A stretch of DNA of 64,000 bases from Bacteroidales bacterium (GTDB lineage Bacteria > Bacteroidota > Bacteroidia > Bacteroidales > UBA10428): the NCBI GenBank assembly GCA_016931575.1, contig JAFGEO010000088.1, positions 1-64,000 on the forward strand. Direction: 5' to 3'. The position numbers were made by a program, and so were the translations under genes. Shown piece after piece: positions 44,433 to 54,237 of this stretch; within the stretch, counting starts at the first letter, position 1, and every line of letters starts with the position of its first letter. The notes beneath the pieces were generated by a model. It ran no database searches. It saw nothing but the letters and a program-made list of their open reading frames with translations, and had not been told where the DNA came from.

Positions 44433-45338
44433 ATGCTCCCAGCTATCCACTCTTCCATATTCCATGATCTGGCTGCCTTCCTGGTACAATCGGGCCGCGA
44501 AGGAGTCATAAGCCTGACCATCCACTGGTTCCTTATTATGGCCGCTGCAGTAATCGTATGCTTCCTGGTTTCTGAGATAAGCCGGAATTACAGCCAGGTA
44601 GATAAGCTGTGGAGCATGATGCCCATTATTTATGCCGGCGTTGCCCTGGTGGCCTTTCCCGGATCCGGAAGGTTGTGGCTGATGGCCATGCTGGTAACTG
44701 TCTGGGGAGTTCGTTTGAGCTATAACTTTTCCCGTAAAGGTGGTTACAACCGGGTTCCATGGCGGGGTGAGGAGGATTACCGCTGGTCAGTGCTGCAAAA
44801 GAATCCTGCCCTGCAACCCCGATGGAAATTCGCAGTGTTCAATTTCTTCTTTATTTCTTTGTATCAGCACCTGCTGATCATGCTTTTTTGTACGCCTATG
44901 CTGCTGGCAGCAAAGCATGAGCATGCTCCCTTCAACTGGCTCGATTACCTTGCCGGTAGCCTGCTGTTACTGTTCATTGTTATGGAGATGGTGGCGGACA
45001 ACCAGCAGTTCGCTTTCCACCTGGCCAAACAGGGAAGGGGAGGAAAAGGGATGAAGTATGCAGGTTCACTTGAGCAGGGCTTCCTTTCGGAGGGACTCTG
45101 GAGCCGGATGCGCCACCCGAACTATACGGCTGAACAGGCAGTTTGGGTTTGCCTGTATTTCGTTGGGGTTGCTGCTTCTGGGCAGTGGATCAATCCAACG
45201 CTCATCGGGTCCGTGCTGCTTATCCTCCTGTTTATCGGAAGCGCAGCCTTTACCGAAAGCATCAGCCAGTCGAAATATCCGGCATATAGGGCTTACCGGC
45301 AAAAGGTGCCGAGGTTTATGCCGTACTTTAAACCCTGA
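44433..45338 (+). CDS. DUF1295-family membrane protein (steroid 5-alpha-reductase-like fold)
   Basis: A 301-residue protein with about 7-8 membrane helices. The diagnostic C-terminal half reads GLWSRMRHPNYTAEQAVWV, followed near the end by TESISQSKYPAYRAYRQKVP, as in DUF1295 and related isoprenylcysteine methyltransferase / steroid reductase families. Their NADPH- or SAM-binding segment is this RHPNY region. Bacterial substrates are unknown; a lipid or fatty-acid substrate is likely. Stands alone. Confidence 0.82.
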   Translation: MLPAIHSSIFHDLAAFLVQSGREGVISLTIHWFLIMAAAVIVCFLVSEISRNYSQVDKLWSMMPIIYAGVALVAFPGSGRLWLMAMLVTVWGVRLSYNFSRKGGYNRVPWRGEEDYRWSVLQKNPALQPRWKFAVFNFFFISLYQHLLIMLFCTPMLLAAKHEHAPFNWLDYLAGSLLLLFIVMEMVADNQQFAFHLAKQGRGGKGMKYAGSLEQGFLSEGLWSRMRHPNYTAEQAVWVCLYFVGVAASGQWINPTLIGSVLLILLFIGSAAFTESISQSKYPAYRAYRQKVPRFMPYFKP

Positions 45339-45391
45339 AACGCTGCTATTAATTCATTCTGTCAGAATTTCACACTCTTCGCCCGCACCCG

Positions 45392-45419
45392 GTAACCAGT
45401 GCCAAGTAACCAGTGTCAA
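45392..45419 (+). repeat. Two tandem copies of a 14-base repeat
   Basis: GTAACCAGTGCCAA is followed at once by GTAACCAGTGTCAA. A small perfect hairpin, AGCGATC-ATTG-GATCGCT, lies at 45440-45457. Both are intergenic. Confidence 0.6.
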
Positions 45420-45472
45420 GTACCCGGCATTCCTTAAAGAGCGATCATTGGATCGCTACACCCTGACTACCA

Positions 45473-45503
45473 CAAAAAAAAGGAACCCAGCCTCCCGGGT
45501 TCC
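45473..45503 (-). terminator. Intrinsic terminator of the GH30 gene
   Basis: On the minus strand GGAACCC (45503-45497) and GGGTTCC (45488-45482) form a stem followed by eight or nine T residues (the A run at 45473-45481). Confidence 0.8.
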
Positions 45504-45562
45504 CTTCTCTAACATTAACCTTACTAACTATCGAATGCTACAACAGGAAAGAAAACTACCTG

Positions 45563-47824
45563 CTATTCCATCCTAAAATTCCTAACTATTCTATTGTACT
45601 TGTTATGGAGAATGATATGATAGAGTCCCGGCTGAAGATCCAGATCAAGACTCACGCTATGGATTTCTGTTGGGTATTCCTCTCGTTGAAGGATCCTGCC
45701 GTCTGTTGAGGCGATACTCAGACCTGAGAAGCCTTCTTCCCAGCTCACCTGCACCCTGTCGCGGGTTGGATTGGGGTAGATCAGTAGGTCTGCCAGTGAA
45801 TGACGATAAGCAGGAAGGGCATCTTCAGTGGTATCCGCCGGGCAGGTGGTATCTTCCACTCCGGGGCCCTCTGGTGTGCTGCCGGTATTGCTTATGTAGA
45901 GTTTATCGAGCAATGTACCATCTTCACGGTAGCAGACAGACAGTTTGTGCCAGCCGGTATCGAGTTGCCAGGTCACCGGGTTCTCATTGTTCCAGTCGTG
46001 TACATCGTCCCAGTGCCAATCGGAGCCTCCTACAATTCCATTCCATCCAACCCAGACAGTATCCTCATCCATCAATACCCAGAAGGAATCGTCATTTGCT
46101 GTCGGAGCGATCACTCTTCCCCAGACCTTGTAGGGTCCGGCTTCTTCGATATGAAAGTTGAAAATAAGGTGGTCAGCCGTATCGCTTGATGCAGCGGCTG
46201 TGCTCTCTGTTCCGGCAGGGGTGTTTACATAGTATCCGTGCGAAGCCTGGGCATTCTTATTGATCTCCCAGGTGGAACCAACAATTCCGCACTCTGCTTC
46301 GAGCCAGATCTCTGTGCTGAAGGTCGAGATAACCGTAATGACCAGGGTGTCAATGTTGCGGGCTCCGTCCTCATCGGTAACGGTCAGCACAGCCAGGTGT
46401 TCGCCTACTCCAAAGCTTGCCGTATGGGTCATCTCCCAGGAAACCTGCCGCTCATCGATGGACCAGCTCACATTTACGATTTGCCCGTCAGGATCGGTGC
46501 TGGAGCTGGCATCCAGAAGGATGTCGAACATGCCGATCCCCGTGCTGTCGATAATAATCGTATCCTGTCCGGCTGAGGCTATCGGAGGGATATTTCCGTA
46601 TTTGCCGCCGCCGGCATTATGGGAAGTGAAAGTGGTGATACTGCGTGCATCAAGGACAGCGCTGAAGCTGTTCCCTGTGATTGATACTCCGCCCTCATTG
46701 ATCAGATCCTTCGTCTCTGAGGTGGTAAATTTTGTCAGGCTGTCAATGCTCGGGTTGTTATTCAGGGTAAAGTCCAGACTGGTTGCTGTACTGTTGGTGT
46801 TCACAACCACAATTACCAGGCTGGTATCGGTTTTATAAGCTGTGCTTGCAATTCCGCTTGTCGATTCCGGTATGGCATCGACCCGAACGGCTCCGGGTCG
46901 GATGAATTTGGTAAACTGCGACATGACGTAGCCTTTCTTGCTGATGTTTCCATCATCGGTGATCAGGCCGTAAAAGCGTCGGATATACCACCAGACGTAT
47001 GCGTTGAAGTTCGCCTTCATGCAGGAATTTATTTCGGTACCGAGGGCCAGGGCTAGATTCCAGGTATTCTCTTCCGGACTGCCGCTTCCGGTCAGGTGTT
47101 CGGTCATCCAAACTTCCTTGCCCAGTTCACGGGCCAGGGGATAATCCTCGAGGCCCCCACCGTAAATATGGCCGCCAACGATATCCAGGTTGGCAAGCGC
47201 AGCTCCGTCATTCAGGATGCTGTCGGTGTAGTTATGCCGGAATTGAAAGGATTCCGGAGCAATAACCCGGGTCTGGATATCCTGTCCGTTTTCCTTGAGA
47301 AATGTTGCTATTTCAGCAGCTGTCCAGCGTGTCCATTCCCCATAGTCGGGCTCATTTTGCACGGAGATAGCATACAGGGGCACTTCATGATCTGCCATGA
47401 ATTGATCGAACCGGTTGAGGTGTTTCACATATTCGCCATAGTTTTCATGAGGGATTTTCCGTATGGATGCATCCGGATCCAGTAATTCAGCCGGAGGGTT
47501 CCAGGGCGAAGCAAATACCAGTGCCCCCCTGGAAACAGCGTACTGGGCGATGTCCAGCTCACTGTCAAACCGGTTCGAATCAGGATCTATCATTAAGCGG
47601 AGGATGCTTAATCCTATTTCTCCGGGATCATTGTCAAAAGCTTTTTCCTGCAGGTCCCCGTTAAGCGTTGTACCCTGCCATGAGGTAATGTGAATGCCGC
47701 CAAATCCCCTGATGGTTTGCCGTACCGAATCCAGATCAATTGTGACGCTCTGGGCCCCCAACATAAGCGGGAATGCCAACAATACTGTGCAAAAAGAAAT
47801 AAAATAGGTTCTGAATCGTGTCAT
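45563..47824 (-). CDS. Secreted GH30 glycoside hydrolase (xylanase-like) with carbohydrate-binding region and T9SS tail
   Basis: A 753-residue secreted enzyme. Signal peptide about 1-24 (FPLMLGA|Q). The GH30 catalytic barrel and side domain (about 25-400) carry IRGFGGIHITSW near the start, the acid/base glutamate in SVQNEPDYGEW (Glu158) and the nucleophile in EVWMTEHLTG (Glu242). The closest GH30 type by text is glucuronoxylanase-like, but the subfamily is not certain. A PKD-like domain follows (about 415-500), then a binding region beginning WLEAECGIVGSTWE (about 505-665) similar to that of the CE15 protein, then a Por-secretion tail (LIYPNPTRDRVQVSW). The gene lies 677 bases downstream of a hybrid two-component regulator in the same direction. 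Confidence 0.87.
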   Translation of the reverse strand: MTRFRTYFISFCTVLLAFPLMLGAQSVTIDLDSVRQTIRGFGGIHITSWQGTTLNGDLQEKAFDNDPGEIGLSILRLMIDPDSNRFDSELDIAQYAVSRGALVFASPWNPPAELLDPDASIRKIPHENYGEYVKHLNRFDQFMADHEVPLYAISVQNEPDYGEWTRWTAAEIATFLKENGQDIQTRVIAPESFQFRHNYTDSILNDGAALANLDIVGGHIYGGGLEDYPLARELGKEVWMTEHLTGSGSPEENTWNLALALGTEINSCMKANFNAYVWWYIRRFYGLITDDGNISKKGYVMSQFTKFIRPGAVRVDAIPESTSGIASTAYKTDTSLVIVVVNTNSTATSLDFTLNNNPSIDSLTKFTTSETKDLINEGGVSITGNSFSAVLDARSITTFTSHNAGGGKYGNIPPIASAGQDTIIIDSTGIGMFDILLDASSSTDPDGQIVNVSWSIDERQVSWEMTHTASFGVGEHLAVLTVTDEDGARNIDTLVITVISTFSTEIWLEAECGIVGSTWEINKNAQASHGYYVNTPAGTESTAAASSDTADHLIFNFHIEEAGPYKVWGRVIAPTANDDSFWVLMDEDTVWVGWNGIVGGSDWHWDDVHDWNNENPVTWQLDTGWHKLSVCYREDGTLLDKLYISNTGSTPEGPGVEDTTCPADTTEDALPAYRHSLADLLIYPNPTRDRVQVSWEEGFSGLSIASTDGRILQREEYPTEIHSVSLDLDLQPGLYHIILHNKYNRIVRNFRME

Positions 47825-48501
47825 ACCCGAAATTGATTAATTAGTTTCGATAAAAAGATAAACAATTGAATAAGGATATCCTATCCGGTTTATCAGAAAG
47901 ACTGGAAAGCTGTTGAGTGGTTTAATTTTCATGTTCTTGTCTGAATACTATCGACTGGATACTTTATATTGGTTTGACCCTTTCGGGATTGAAGGTGTCC
48001 CGGTATTTGCCGGGACACATCAACTGAGTATTAGCAAGTTGGGTGATAAATAATTTACTTACCTAATTGCCCTTTTTTCTGAGTTAAATTCTTGCTAATC
48101 CTACCATCAGCACTACGCGTTCATTTGTGATTCCGGAACAAGATCCGGTTTGTAATCTATTGTAGATGCAAAATACTTTTACCTGTCCAGAATAGCTATA
48201 AGGGATCAGCCAAATGCTGTAAATAATGTTGCAGGCATGGTAAAGCGGTGCTTTGAAGAAAACCGGTACCTCATAATCCCATCAAAAATGATTAGTCGAT
48301 TAGCTTAGTCGATCCTGCTGCCAGAGAAAATGAGTTTTCAGTTACAAGTCGCTAGTCAGTGGTTGGCCACATGAATCTAGCCTTTCGTCCCAATCAGAAC
48401 TTTCGATTCATCGACCTATCCTTCGCACACATGGCAATCAAGCTCATGCAAAACCGTCAGTTCCTCAATCGCCCCAACAAAGCAACCTCCATTCCACCTT
48501 G
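47825..48501. other. 677-base gap between the hybrid regulator and GH30
   Basis: No gene is visible. Near GH30, TATCTTTT (one base off TAnnTTTG) lies about 35 bases before its start on the minus strand. A perfect 9-bp hairpin GTGTCCCGG-TATTTG-CCGGGACAC lies at 47995-48018, and ATTAGCAAG / CTTGCTAAT form distant inverted repeats (48030-48038, 48091-48099). A dispersed repeat copy occupies 48391-48480. No clear terminator for the regulator was found. Confidence 0.55.
48391..48480 (+). repeat. Dispersed intergenic repeat, copy 2
   Basis: It begins CAATCAGAACTTTCGATTCA and ends CAGTTCCTCAATCGCCCCAA, both close to copy 1 at 38808-38953. The middle differs and is shorter. Confidence 0.5.
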
Positions 48502-51500
48502 CTACGACAAATAATCCGAAGGTGGCTTTCCATACTGGTCCCTGAAGCTCTTAGTGAAGTAAGAAGGTGAGGTGAATCCGCACAGGTAGGCAATCTCTGA
48601 AAGCGAGTGTTTCTTTGACTCCATCAGGGTCAGGGCATGTTTCAGTTTGACGATCCGGATAAACTCGATGATGGTTTTGCCGGTTAAGGCTTTGATTTTT
48701 CGGTAGATATTACTGCGGCTCAGGTTCATCTCAGCAGCGAGGGTTTCCACGCTCAGCTTGTTATCCGAAATGTTCTGGTGGATGAAATCAATTACCCTCT
48801 GGAGGAATTCCTTATCCAGTTCATTGTCGGTAAGCTTGTTTGGCATCATGTAGACATCCTGACTAAAATGGGCATACAGCTTTCTGCGGGTTTGGATCAG
48901 CTGGTTGATTGTGGTAAAAAGGAACTGGATGTTGAAGGGTTTGGTAATGTAGGCATCTGCTCCAAGGCTTACGCCTTCAATCTGATCGTTGATGGTGGTT
49001 TTTGCCGTAAGGAGGATAACGGGAATATGGCAGGTCCTGACATCGGATTTAATGGACCGGCATAGCTCTGTGCCGCTCATTTGGGGCATTACGATATCGC
49101 TGACCACCAGGTCGGGAAGGAGTTCAATGACCTTTTCCAAACCTTCTTTACCATCTGAAACTACCGTAACGGAAAATGCCCGTGATAGTTCAGTAGTCAG
49201 GAAATTACGGAGTTCATGGTTGTCTTCGACAATCATTATGGATGCCTTCTCTTGTCCCTGTTCTTGCTCCGGATTAGTAGCTGTCGCTGTTTCTTGCTGA
49301 GGATCAACCAGTTCTGGATTGAAGGAGGCAGATTTTCCAACAATGTCTGCCGGCTCTCTGACAAGCTCCTGATCCGTATAGGCTGTCTCATCGATGGGGA
49401 TGAAGAATGAAAATTCGGTCTTCAGGCCCGGTGTGCTCTCAGCCCTGATCTGCCCATAATGGAGTTCGATCAATCCTTTGGTGAGGGGGAGCCCGATCCC
49501 TGTTCCGGCGAAATTTTTCCGGGTGAATTTATCTGCCTGATAAAACTTATTGAAAATTAGGGGCAGGTCTTCCTCCATGATACCCGTACCGTTATCTATA
49601 ACAGCCACCGACAGGTATCTGCTGTTGCTTTTCAGCCTCTCCGGTACTGCCTTCGGAAAGCGCCCGGGAATGTCCTTCGATTCAAGGACCTCGATCTTAA
49701 GGATTACCTTACCGCCTTCAAGGGTATGCTTAAAGGCATTGGACAAGAGGTTCAGGACGATAGTCTCCAGTTTCCCGGGATCAAACCATCCGGGAATGTC
49801 AGTTTCCTGCGTCTCGATCTTGAACCTGATCTTTCGGCGCCTGGAATTATTATTGAAGTAGGAGGATACGTCACGCAGGAAACTCAGTGCATCCCCGCTC
49901 TTAATGGTAAGCTTTGTAAGGCCCTCTTCCAGTTTCCTGAAATCCATCAGGTCGTTGGTCAGGTGTAACAGGCGCTGGGCATTCCGGTAAATTACCGTGA
50001 GCTGTTCTTTTACCCGTGAGGATGTCGAAAGGATCAGGCTTTCAAGGGGGCCGATGATCAGGCTTAACGGAGTCCTGAATTCGTGGGAAATGTTAGTAAA
50101 GAACTCGATGTTGTTTTCATTTAGTTCCCGTTCCCTCTCCCGCGCCAGTTGTTCCAGCTTAAGCTGATGCTTCATTTTTATTCTGCCGTTCCACATGAAA
50201 AGGGAGATGACGACGATAGCGGATATTACCAGGATATACAGGCTGATGGCCCACCAGGTTTTCCACATCGGGGGGTTGATCTCAATATACAGTTTCGCTG
50301 GAACGGGGTTCCATACACCGTCATTATTTGATCCTTTTACCAGAAAAACATACTTGCCCGGAGGTATGTTGGTGTAATTTGCGCTCCGGCCGGTTCCTGA
50401 ATTAGTCCACTTGGTGTCAAATCCTTCGAGCTTATAGCTGAAATGATTACGGGCAGAACGCGTATAATTCAAGGCCACGAACTCAATGGTAAAGGAAGAT
50501 TGCTTATGGTTCAGGACGATTTTCGAGGTCTCACTGATCTGACTGGTCAGGGGCGAATTTTTGGCACCCACCTGCATTTCGGCATTATTGATCTTCAGAC
50601 TTGAAAAATACACGGGCGGAATATGCCGGTTCCTTTTTATTTTGAGAGGATTAAAGGCATTGAAACCCTCTTCGCTGCCAAAGAAAAAGCGGTCATCCTG
50701 TAAAACGATACATGATTTCTGGTAGAATTCATTGGAATTTAACCCATCCTCACGGGTATAATTGGTAAATTTCAGGGAATCAGGATTGAATTGGCACAGG
50801 CCCTGGTTAGTGGAGATCCAGAGATTTCCTTTTTTATCTTCGAGAATGGCTTTGACTGAGTTTCCGGGCAGGCCATCACTCTTGTTATAAAGCCTGAAAC
50901 TGTTATCTGAATCGCTGTATAAAAACAATCCGCTGTTGGAGGTTCCTATCCACAGTCGGCCGCGACTGTCCTCCACGATGGTCTCTATCATCCTGTTGTT
51001 CAGGTTTTCAGTCTGGTTGGGTGAGAGCATTTCGATAAGTTCCGCCTTGTTTTTTTCGATGGAACTAATAATTATCAGGCCGTTGAGGGTGCCTACCCAG
51101 AATCTCCCCCTGGAATCGCTCAGCATGGAGGTTATGTAGGATGTAGAGTTTAACATAGATTCCGCCGGTTCTGACAGGATCTGCTGGAATTCGTCCTTTT
51201 CGGGATCATACCTGAAAAGACCGCTTCCTGCCGTACCCACCCACAGATTCCCTGAGGGATCAGAGTAGATCGTCAACCCGCTGTTTGAGGTATTGCCCGG
51301 CTCCTGTGACAGGGTATAGTTTTTTATTCGTTTGCCGTTTTTATCCAGCAGGTCGACACCTCCTGCCCAGGTCCCCAGCCAGAGGTAGTCCCGATGGTCA
51401 CAGAATATGGTCTGAATTTCATTTTTTGTCAGAGGCGATGAGGCTCCGTCGTTTTTTATGATCCGCTCTACCTTGTTGCTTGTAGGATTGAAAAGGCAGA

Positions 51501-52740
51501 TCCCTCCACCATCCGTGGCAATCCACAACCTGCCATTGCTGTCTGTTGCAAAAGCTTTGACATCGTTGTCGGGGAGACTGTTCTTATTGAAGATATTTTT
51601 TCGAAACGACTGGAATTTGCTGAAGTTCTCATCAAGTACATTGACCCCCTTGTTTGCAGTACCAATCCAGATTCTGTCTTCATTATCATGATAAACTGAC
51701 CAGATGGAGTTGCTGGAAAGACTGAAGGGATTTCCCTCCTCAAGCTGGAATACCTCGAACTGATCGGTATCCATACAGAGGCGGTTTAGTCCGCCGTTTT
51801 CGGTGCCTACCCACAAGTACCCGGCTGGATCGGCGCAGAGGGACAGGATGTAGTTATTTGAAAGACTCCCGGGTTTGGTATCCTGCTGATAGCGTTTGAA
51901 AGAGACTCCTCCGTTTTGCCGGATAAGCAGGTTCAATCCTGAACCCAGGGTGGCAACCCAGAGCCTGTTTTCAAAGTCTATAACCAGCCTGTTTATGAGA
52001 TTACTACTCAAAGATAAAGGATCATCAGGCTGATGGGTATAGCTGGTAAAAGTTTTTAAAGAATCCTGATAGAAGTACAGTCCCTCCAAACTTCCCAGCC
52101 AGATATTGTTTTCCTGATCCACTACGATATCGGTAATCCGGAGGATATTTTCATGATCCGGATCGATTTCCCGGGATTCAATATGCCTGAGCGAACGGGT
52201 ACGGGTATTCAGAATGTTAACCCCATCCCCGAAGGTACCTATCCAAAGCATGCCCTGATGATCGACCGCCAGATCACGGATATAATTCATGCTCAGACGC
52301 TGGGTTTGCTCATCATCGGTCCCGATACGGATAAATTCATCTTCCTCCCGGTTGTATAGGTTAAGCCCGAAAGAAGTCCCAATCCATAGATTACCTTCTG
52401 CATCCTCTACAATGGCGTTAATGGCATTATGACTGATGCTTTGCGGATCATTCGGATTGTGCTCATATACATAAACCTTCACTCCATCATAGCGTATGAG
52501 TCCGTCCTGACTTCCAAACCACATATAGCCCTTGTGATCGCGCATAATGCAGCGTATGTAGTTGTATTCAAGATTTGGGGGCAGCGATTGAAAATATAAT
52601 CTGTCTGAAAAGGTTTTCCCGGAAGGTGTCAGGGTAACAGCAGAACTCTGAGCCAATATAGTTTCCGGCAGTCCCAATTGCATAGCGAAAACCAACATCA
52701 GTATACCATAAACCGTATATCGAAAACAACGACTGTTCAT
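48502..52740 (-). CDS. Hybrid two-component system regulator (propeller sensor, kinase, receiver, AraC output)
   Basis: A 1412-residue one-protein signalling system of the Bacteroidetes type. Signal/anchor about 1-31; periplasmic beta-propeller of about 14 blades (about 45-760; repeated marks such as GLLWIGT-type and DSRGRLWIGTSNSGLF); Y_Y_Y domain (about 770-835; FSYKLEGFDTKWTNSG); membrane helix (about 842-862); HisKA with NISHEFRTPLSLIIGP; ATPase (NLLSNAFKHT, DNGTGI, GTGIGLPL); receiver with phospho-acceptor aspartate in LVVSDIVMPQMSG; AraC-type HTH in the last 105 residues (LSVETLAAEMNLSRSNIYRK). Such proteins sense oligosaccharides and switch on polysaccharide-use genes. The next gene downstream is GH30, so xylan fragments are a plausible signal. 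Confidence 0.93.
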   Translation of the reverse strand: MNSRCFRYTVYGILMLVFAMQLGLPETILAQSSAVTLTPSGKTFSDRLYFQSLPPNLEYNYIRCIMRDHKGYMWFGSQDGLIRYDGVKVYVYEHNPNDPQSISHNAINAIVEDAEGNLWIGTSFGLNLYNREEDEFIRIGTDDEQTQRLSMNYIRDLAVDHQGMLWIGTFGDGVNILNTRTRSLRHIESREIDPDHENILRITDIVVDQENNIWLGSLEGLYFYQDSLKTFTSYTHQPDDPLSLSSNLINRLVIDFENRLWVATLGSGLNLLIRQNGGVSFKRYQQDTKPGSLSNNYILSLCADPAGYLWVGTENGGLNRLCMDTDQFEVFQLEEGNPFSLSSNSIWSVYHDNEDRIWIGTANKGVNVLDENFSKFQSFRKNIFNKNSLPDNDVKAFATDSNGRLWIATDGGGICLFNPTSNKVERIIKNDGASSPLTKNEIQTIFCDHRDYLWLGTWAGGVDLLDKNGKRIKNYTLSQEPGNTSNSGLTIYSDPSGNLWVGTAGSGLFRYDPEKDEFQQILSEPAESMLNSTSYITSMLSDSRGRFWVGTLNGLIIISSIEKNKAELIEMLSPNQTENLNNRMIETIVEDSRGRLWIGTSNSGLFLYSDSDNSFRLYNKSDGLPGNSVKAILEDKKGNLWISTNQGLCQFNPDSLKFTNYTREDGLNSNEFYQKSCIVLQDDRFFFGSEEGFNAFNPLKIKRNRHIPPVYFSSLKINNAEMQVGAKNSPLTSQISETSKIVLNHKQSSFTIEFVALNYTRSARNHFSYKLEGFDTKWTNSGTGRSANYTNIPPGKYVFLVKGSNNDGVWNPVPAKLYIEINPPMWKTWWAISLYILVISAIVVISLFMWNGRIKMKHQLKLEQLARERERELNENNIEFFTNISHEFRTPLSLIIGPLESLILSTSSRVKEQLTVIYRNAQRLLHLTNDLMDFRKLEEGLTKLTIKSGDALSFLRDVSSYFNNNSRRRKIRFKIETQETDIPGWFDPGKLETIVLNLLSNAFKHTLEGGKVILKIEVLESKDIPGRFPKAVPERLKSNSRYLSVAVIDNGTGIMEEDLPLIFNKFYQADKFTRKNFAGTGIGLPLTKGLIELHYGQIRAESTPGLKTEFSFFIPIDETAYTDQELVREPADIVGKSASFNPELVDPQQETATATNPEQEQGQEKASIMIVEDNHELRNFLTTELSRAFSVTVVSDGKEGLEKVIELLPDLVVSDIVMPQMSGTELCRSIKSDVRTCHIPVILLTAKTTINDQIEGVSLGADAYITKPFNIQFLFTTINQLIQTRRKLYAHFSQDVYMMPNKLTDNELDKEFLQRVIDFIHQNISDNKLSVETLAAEMNLSRSNIYRKIKALTGKTIIEFIRIVKLKHALTLMESKKHSLSEIAYLCGFTSPSYFTKSFRDQYGKPPSDYLS

Positions 52741-52862
52741 TTTTAAAGGCCTTGATTTATTCTGAACTGTTAAAGATAAGAAAAGTCTGTTTCTGTCTCT
52801 ACCATATTAACCGAGTATGTCGGGATAGAATGAAAAAAGCTGGTTGGGAGTAACTTTTACTG

Positions 52863-53393
52863 CTACCTGGTAAAAATGCTGAAATTCACACTGCCGTAGC
52901 AGCGGGTATCGATAAGCTTCGGATGTCCGGAGAATTTTTTCTGGTCGGAATGCTCCAGGATGAGCCAACAATCTTTATTCAGGATTTCCTTCCCGAGGAT
53001 GGCATCGGGGATTTTCTCCAGGCCGTGCATTTCATAGGGGGGGTCAGCAAAGATCAGGTCGTATCCGGCTGTTTCCTTCTCAATGTATTTAAAGACATCG
53101 GCCCTGACAGCCCTGATGTTGGTCAGCTCAAGTTCACGTACCGTTTCCTGGATAAACCGGTGTGATTTAAAGTTTAGTTCAACACAAGTTACTACAGATC
53201 CCCTTGAGGCAAACTCATAGCTGATACTTCCCGTTCCGGCGAAAAGGTCCAGTACACGGAGATCTTCAAAATCAAAATGATTGTTGAGGATGTTGAAAAG
53301 ATTTTCTTTGGCAAAGTCGGTGGTGGGCCGGGAAGGGAAATTCTTACGGACCGGAATCCGCCGCCCTTTATATTTACCGCTTATGATTCGCAC
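52863..53393 (-). CDS. rsmD: 16S rRNA (guanine966-N2)-methyltransferase RsmD
   Basis: A 176-residue SAM-dependent methyltransferase. It begins MRIISGKYKGRRIPV, the family's usual start, then RPTTDFAKENLFNIL, the SAM site VLDLFAGTGSISYEFASRG and the catalytic DPPY (FADPPYEMHG). RsmD methylates G966 of 16S rRNA. Its start overlaps the end of the DUF3822 gene by 13 bases, a pairing typical of Bacteroidetes. Confidence 0.93.
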   Translation of the reverse strand: MRIISGKYKGRRIPVRKNFPSRPTTDFAKENLFNILNNHFDFEDLRVLDLFAGTGSISYEFASRGSVVTCVELNFKSHRFIQETVRELELTNIRAVRADVFKYIEKETAGYDLIFADPPYEMHGLEKIPDAILGKEILNKDCWLILEHSDQKKFSGHPKLIDTRCYGSVNFSIFTR

Positions 53394-54226
53394 GAATGCA
53401 GGTTTAGTAGCGTAAAGAACCTTCCTGTGTCCAGTTTTTTCAGGGCGGGAGCCAGGTTATGTTCGGATGTCGCCGAGTGGATTTTCCGGGACGAAAGGTA
53501 GGGTTTCAGATCCCTGATAAGACTCTCATCCCCGGAATGTTCTCCGGTCGGCAATATCGGTGTATGCTTTATATCCAGGCCTAATTGCTTGCAGGAATAA
53601 AGGATGAAATACAGCAGGTCTGTGGCATTGGAATAGAGAAAAGTATTGTACAGTTTCAGCTGTCCGTCCTGCAGGATTACCAGGTCGAAAAATTCCCTGT
53701 TCAGCTGTAGGCTGATAAAGGTCGGTTCATGGCCTGCCATCTTAAGACTTTGAAGGATCAGGGGTGTTGCCTGGTTGATGTAGCAGATGTTGCTGAATTT
53801 GGATGCCACCATTCCGGCAAAATAGCTGGGAATGGTGAATATCAGGTTCGCATCGCAAGCTGGAAGACTGTTGTAATGGATCTCATCGAAATCATCAATC
53901 GGCTGGTTGAATTCCAGGATCTTTTTATAACCGGATATCTCAGAATAGCTTGCAGGGACGATGGTGGATTTCCGGCTGAAGAAGCACAGGTTCACCTTCC
54001 GGAAATGAAGCCTCAGCAGATCATCTTTCTGAAGGATATCCTGGCTCTGGTTCAGGATCTCTTCCTGTAGGGTCGAATGTCCGAATTTATAATGCCTGAA
54101 GGCATGGACCCTGTCGTCCTCTTCTGAACGGATGCAAAAAGAAAATCCATCCAGGTCAGCCTGGATGGATAATACAATGTTTTCGTAGTTTTTTAATGAA
54201 GGATCTACCAGATTGATCGCTGACAT
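53381..54226 (-). CDS. DUF3822 family protein
   Basis: A 281-residue cytoplasmic protein that regularly precedes rsmD in Bacteroidetes. Its repeated alpha/beta pattern (LSIQADLDGFSFCI, EIHYNSLPACDANLIFTIPS, FDLVILQDGQLKLYNTFLYS) suggests an actin-like ATPase fold, without a clear phosphate motif. Function unknown. The 13-base overlap with rsmD suggests translational coupling. Confidence 0.82.
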   Translation of the reverse strand: MSAINLVDPSLKNYENIVLSIQADLDGFSFCIRSEEDDRVHAFRHYKFGHSTLQEEILNQSQDILQKDDLLRLHFRKVNLCFFSRKSTIVPASYSEISGYKKILEFNQPIDDFDEIHYNSLPACDANLIFTIPSYFAGMVASKFSNICYINQATPLILQSLKMAGHEPTFISLQLNREFFDLVILQDGQLKLYNTFLYSNATDLLYFILYSCKQLGLDIKHTPILPTGEHSGDESLIRDLKPYLSSRKIHSATSEHNLAPALKKLDTGRFFTLLNLHSCES

Positions 54227-54237
54227 ATCAAACCAGA

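Noticed and set aside
45392-45419. Two 14-base tandem copies as an attachment site or iteron
   Set aside because: Only two copies, no integrase or replication gene nearby, and no tRNA edge.
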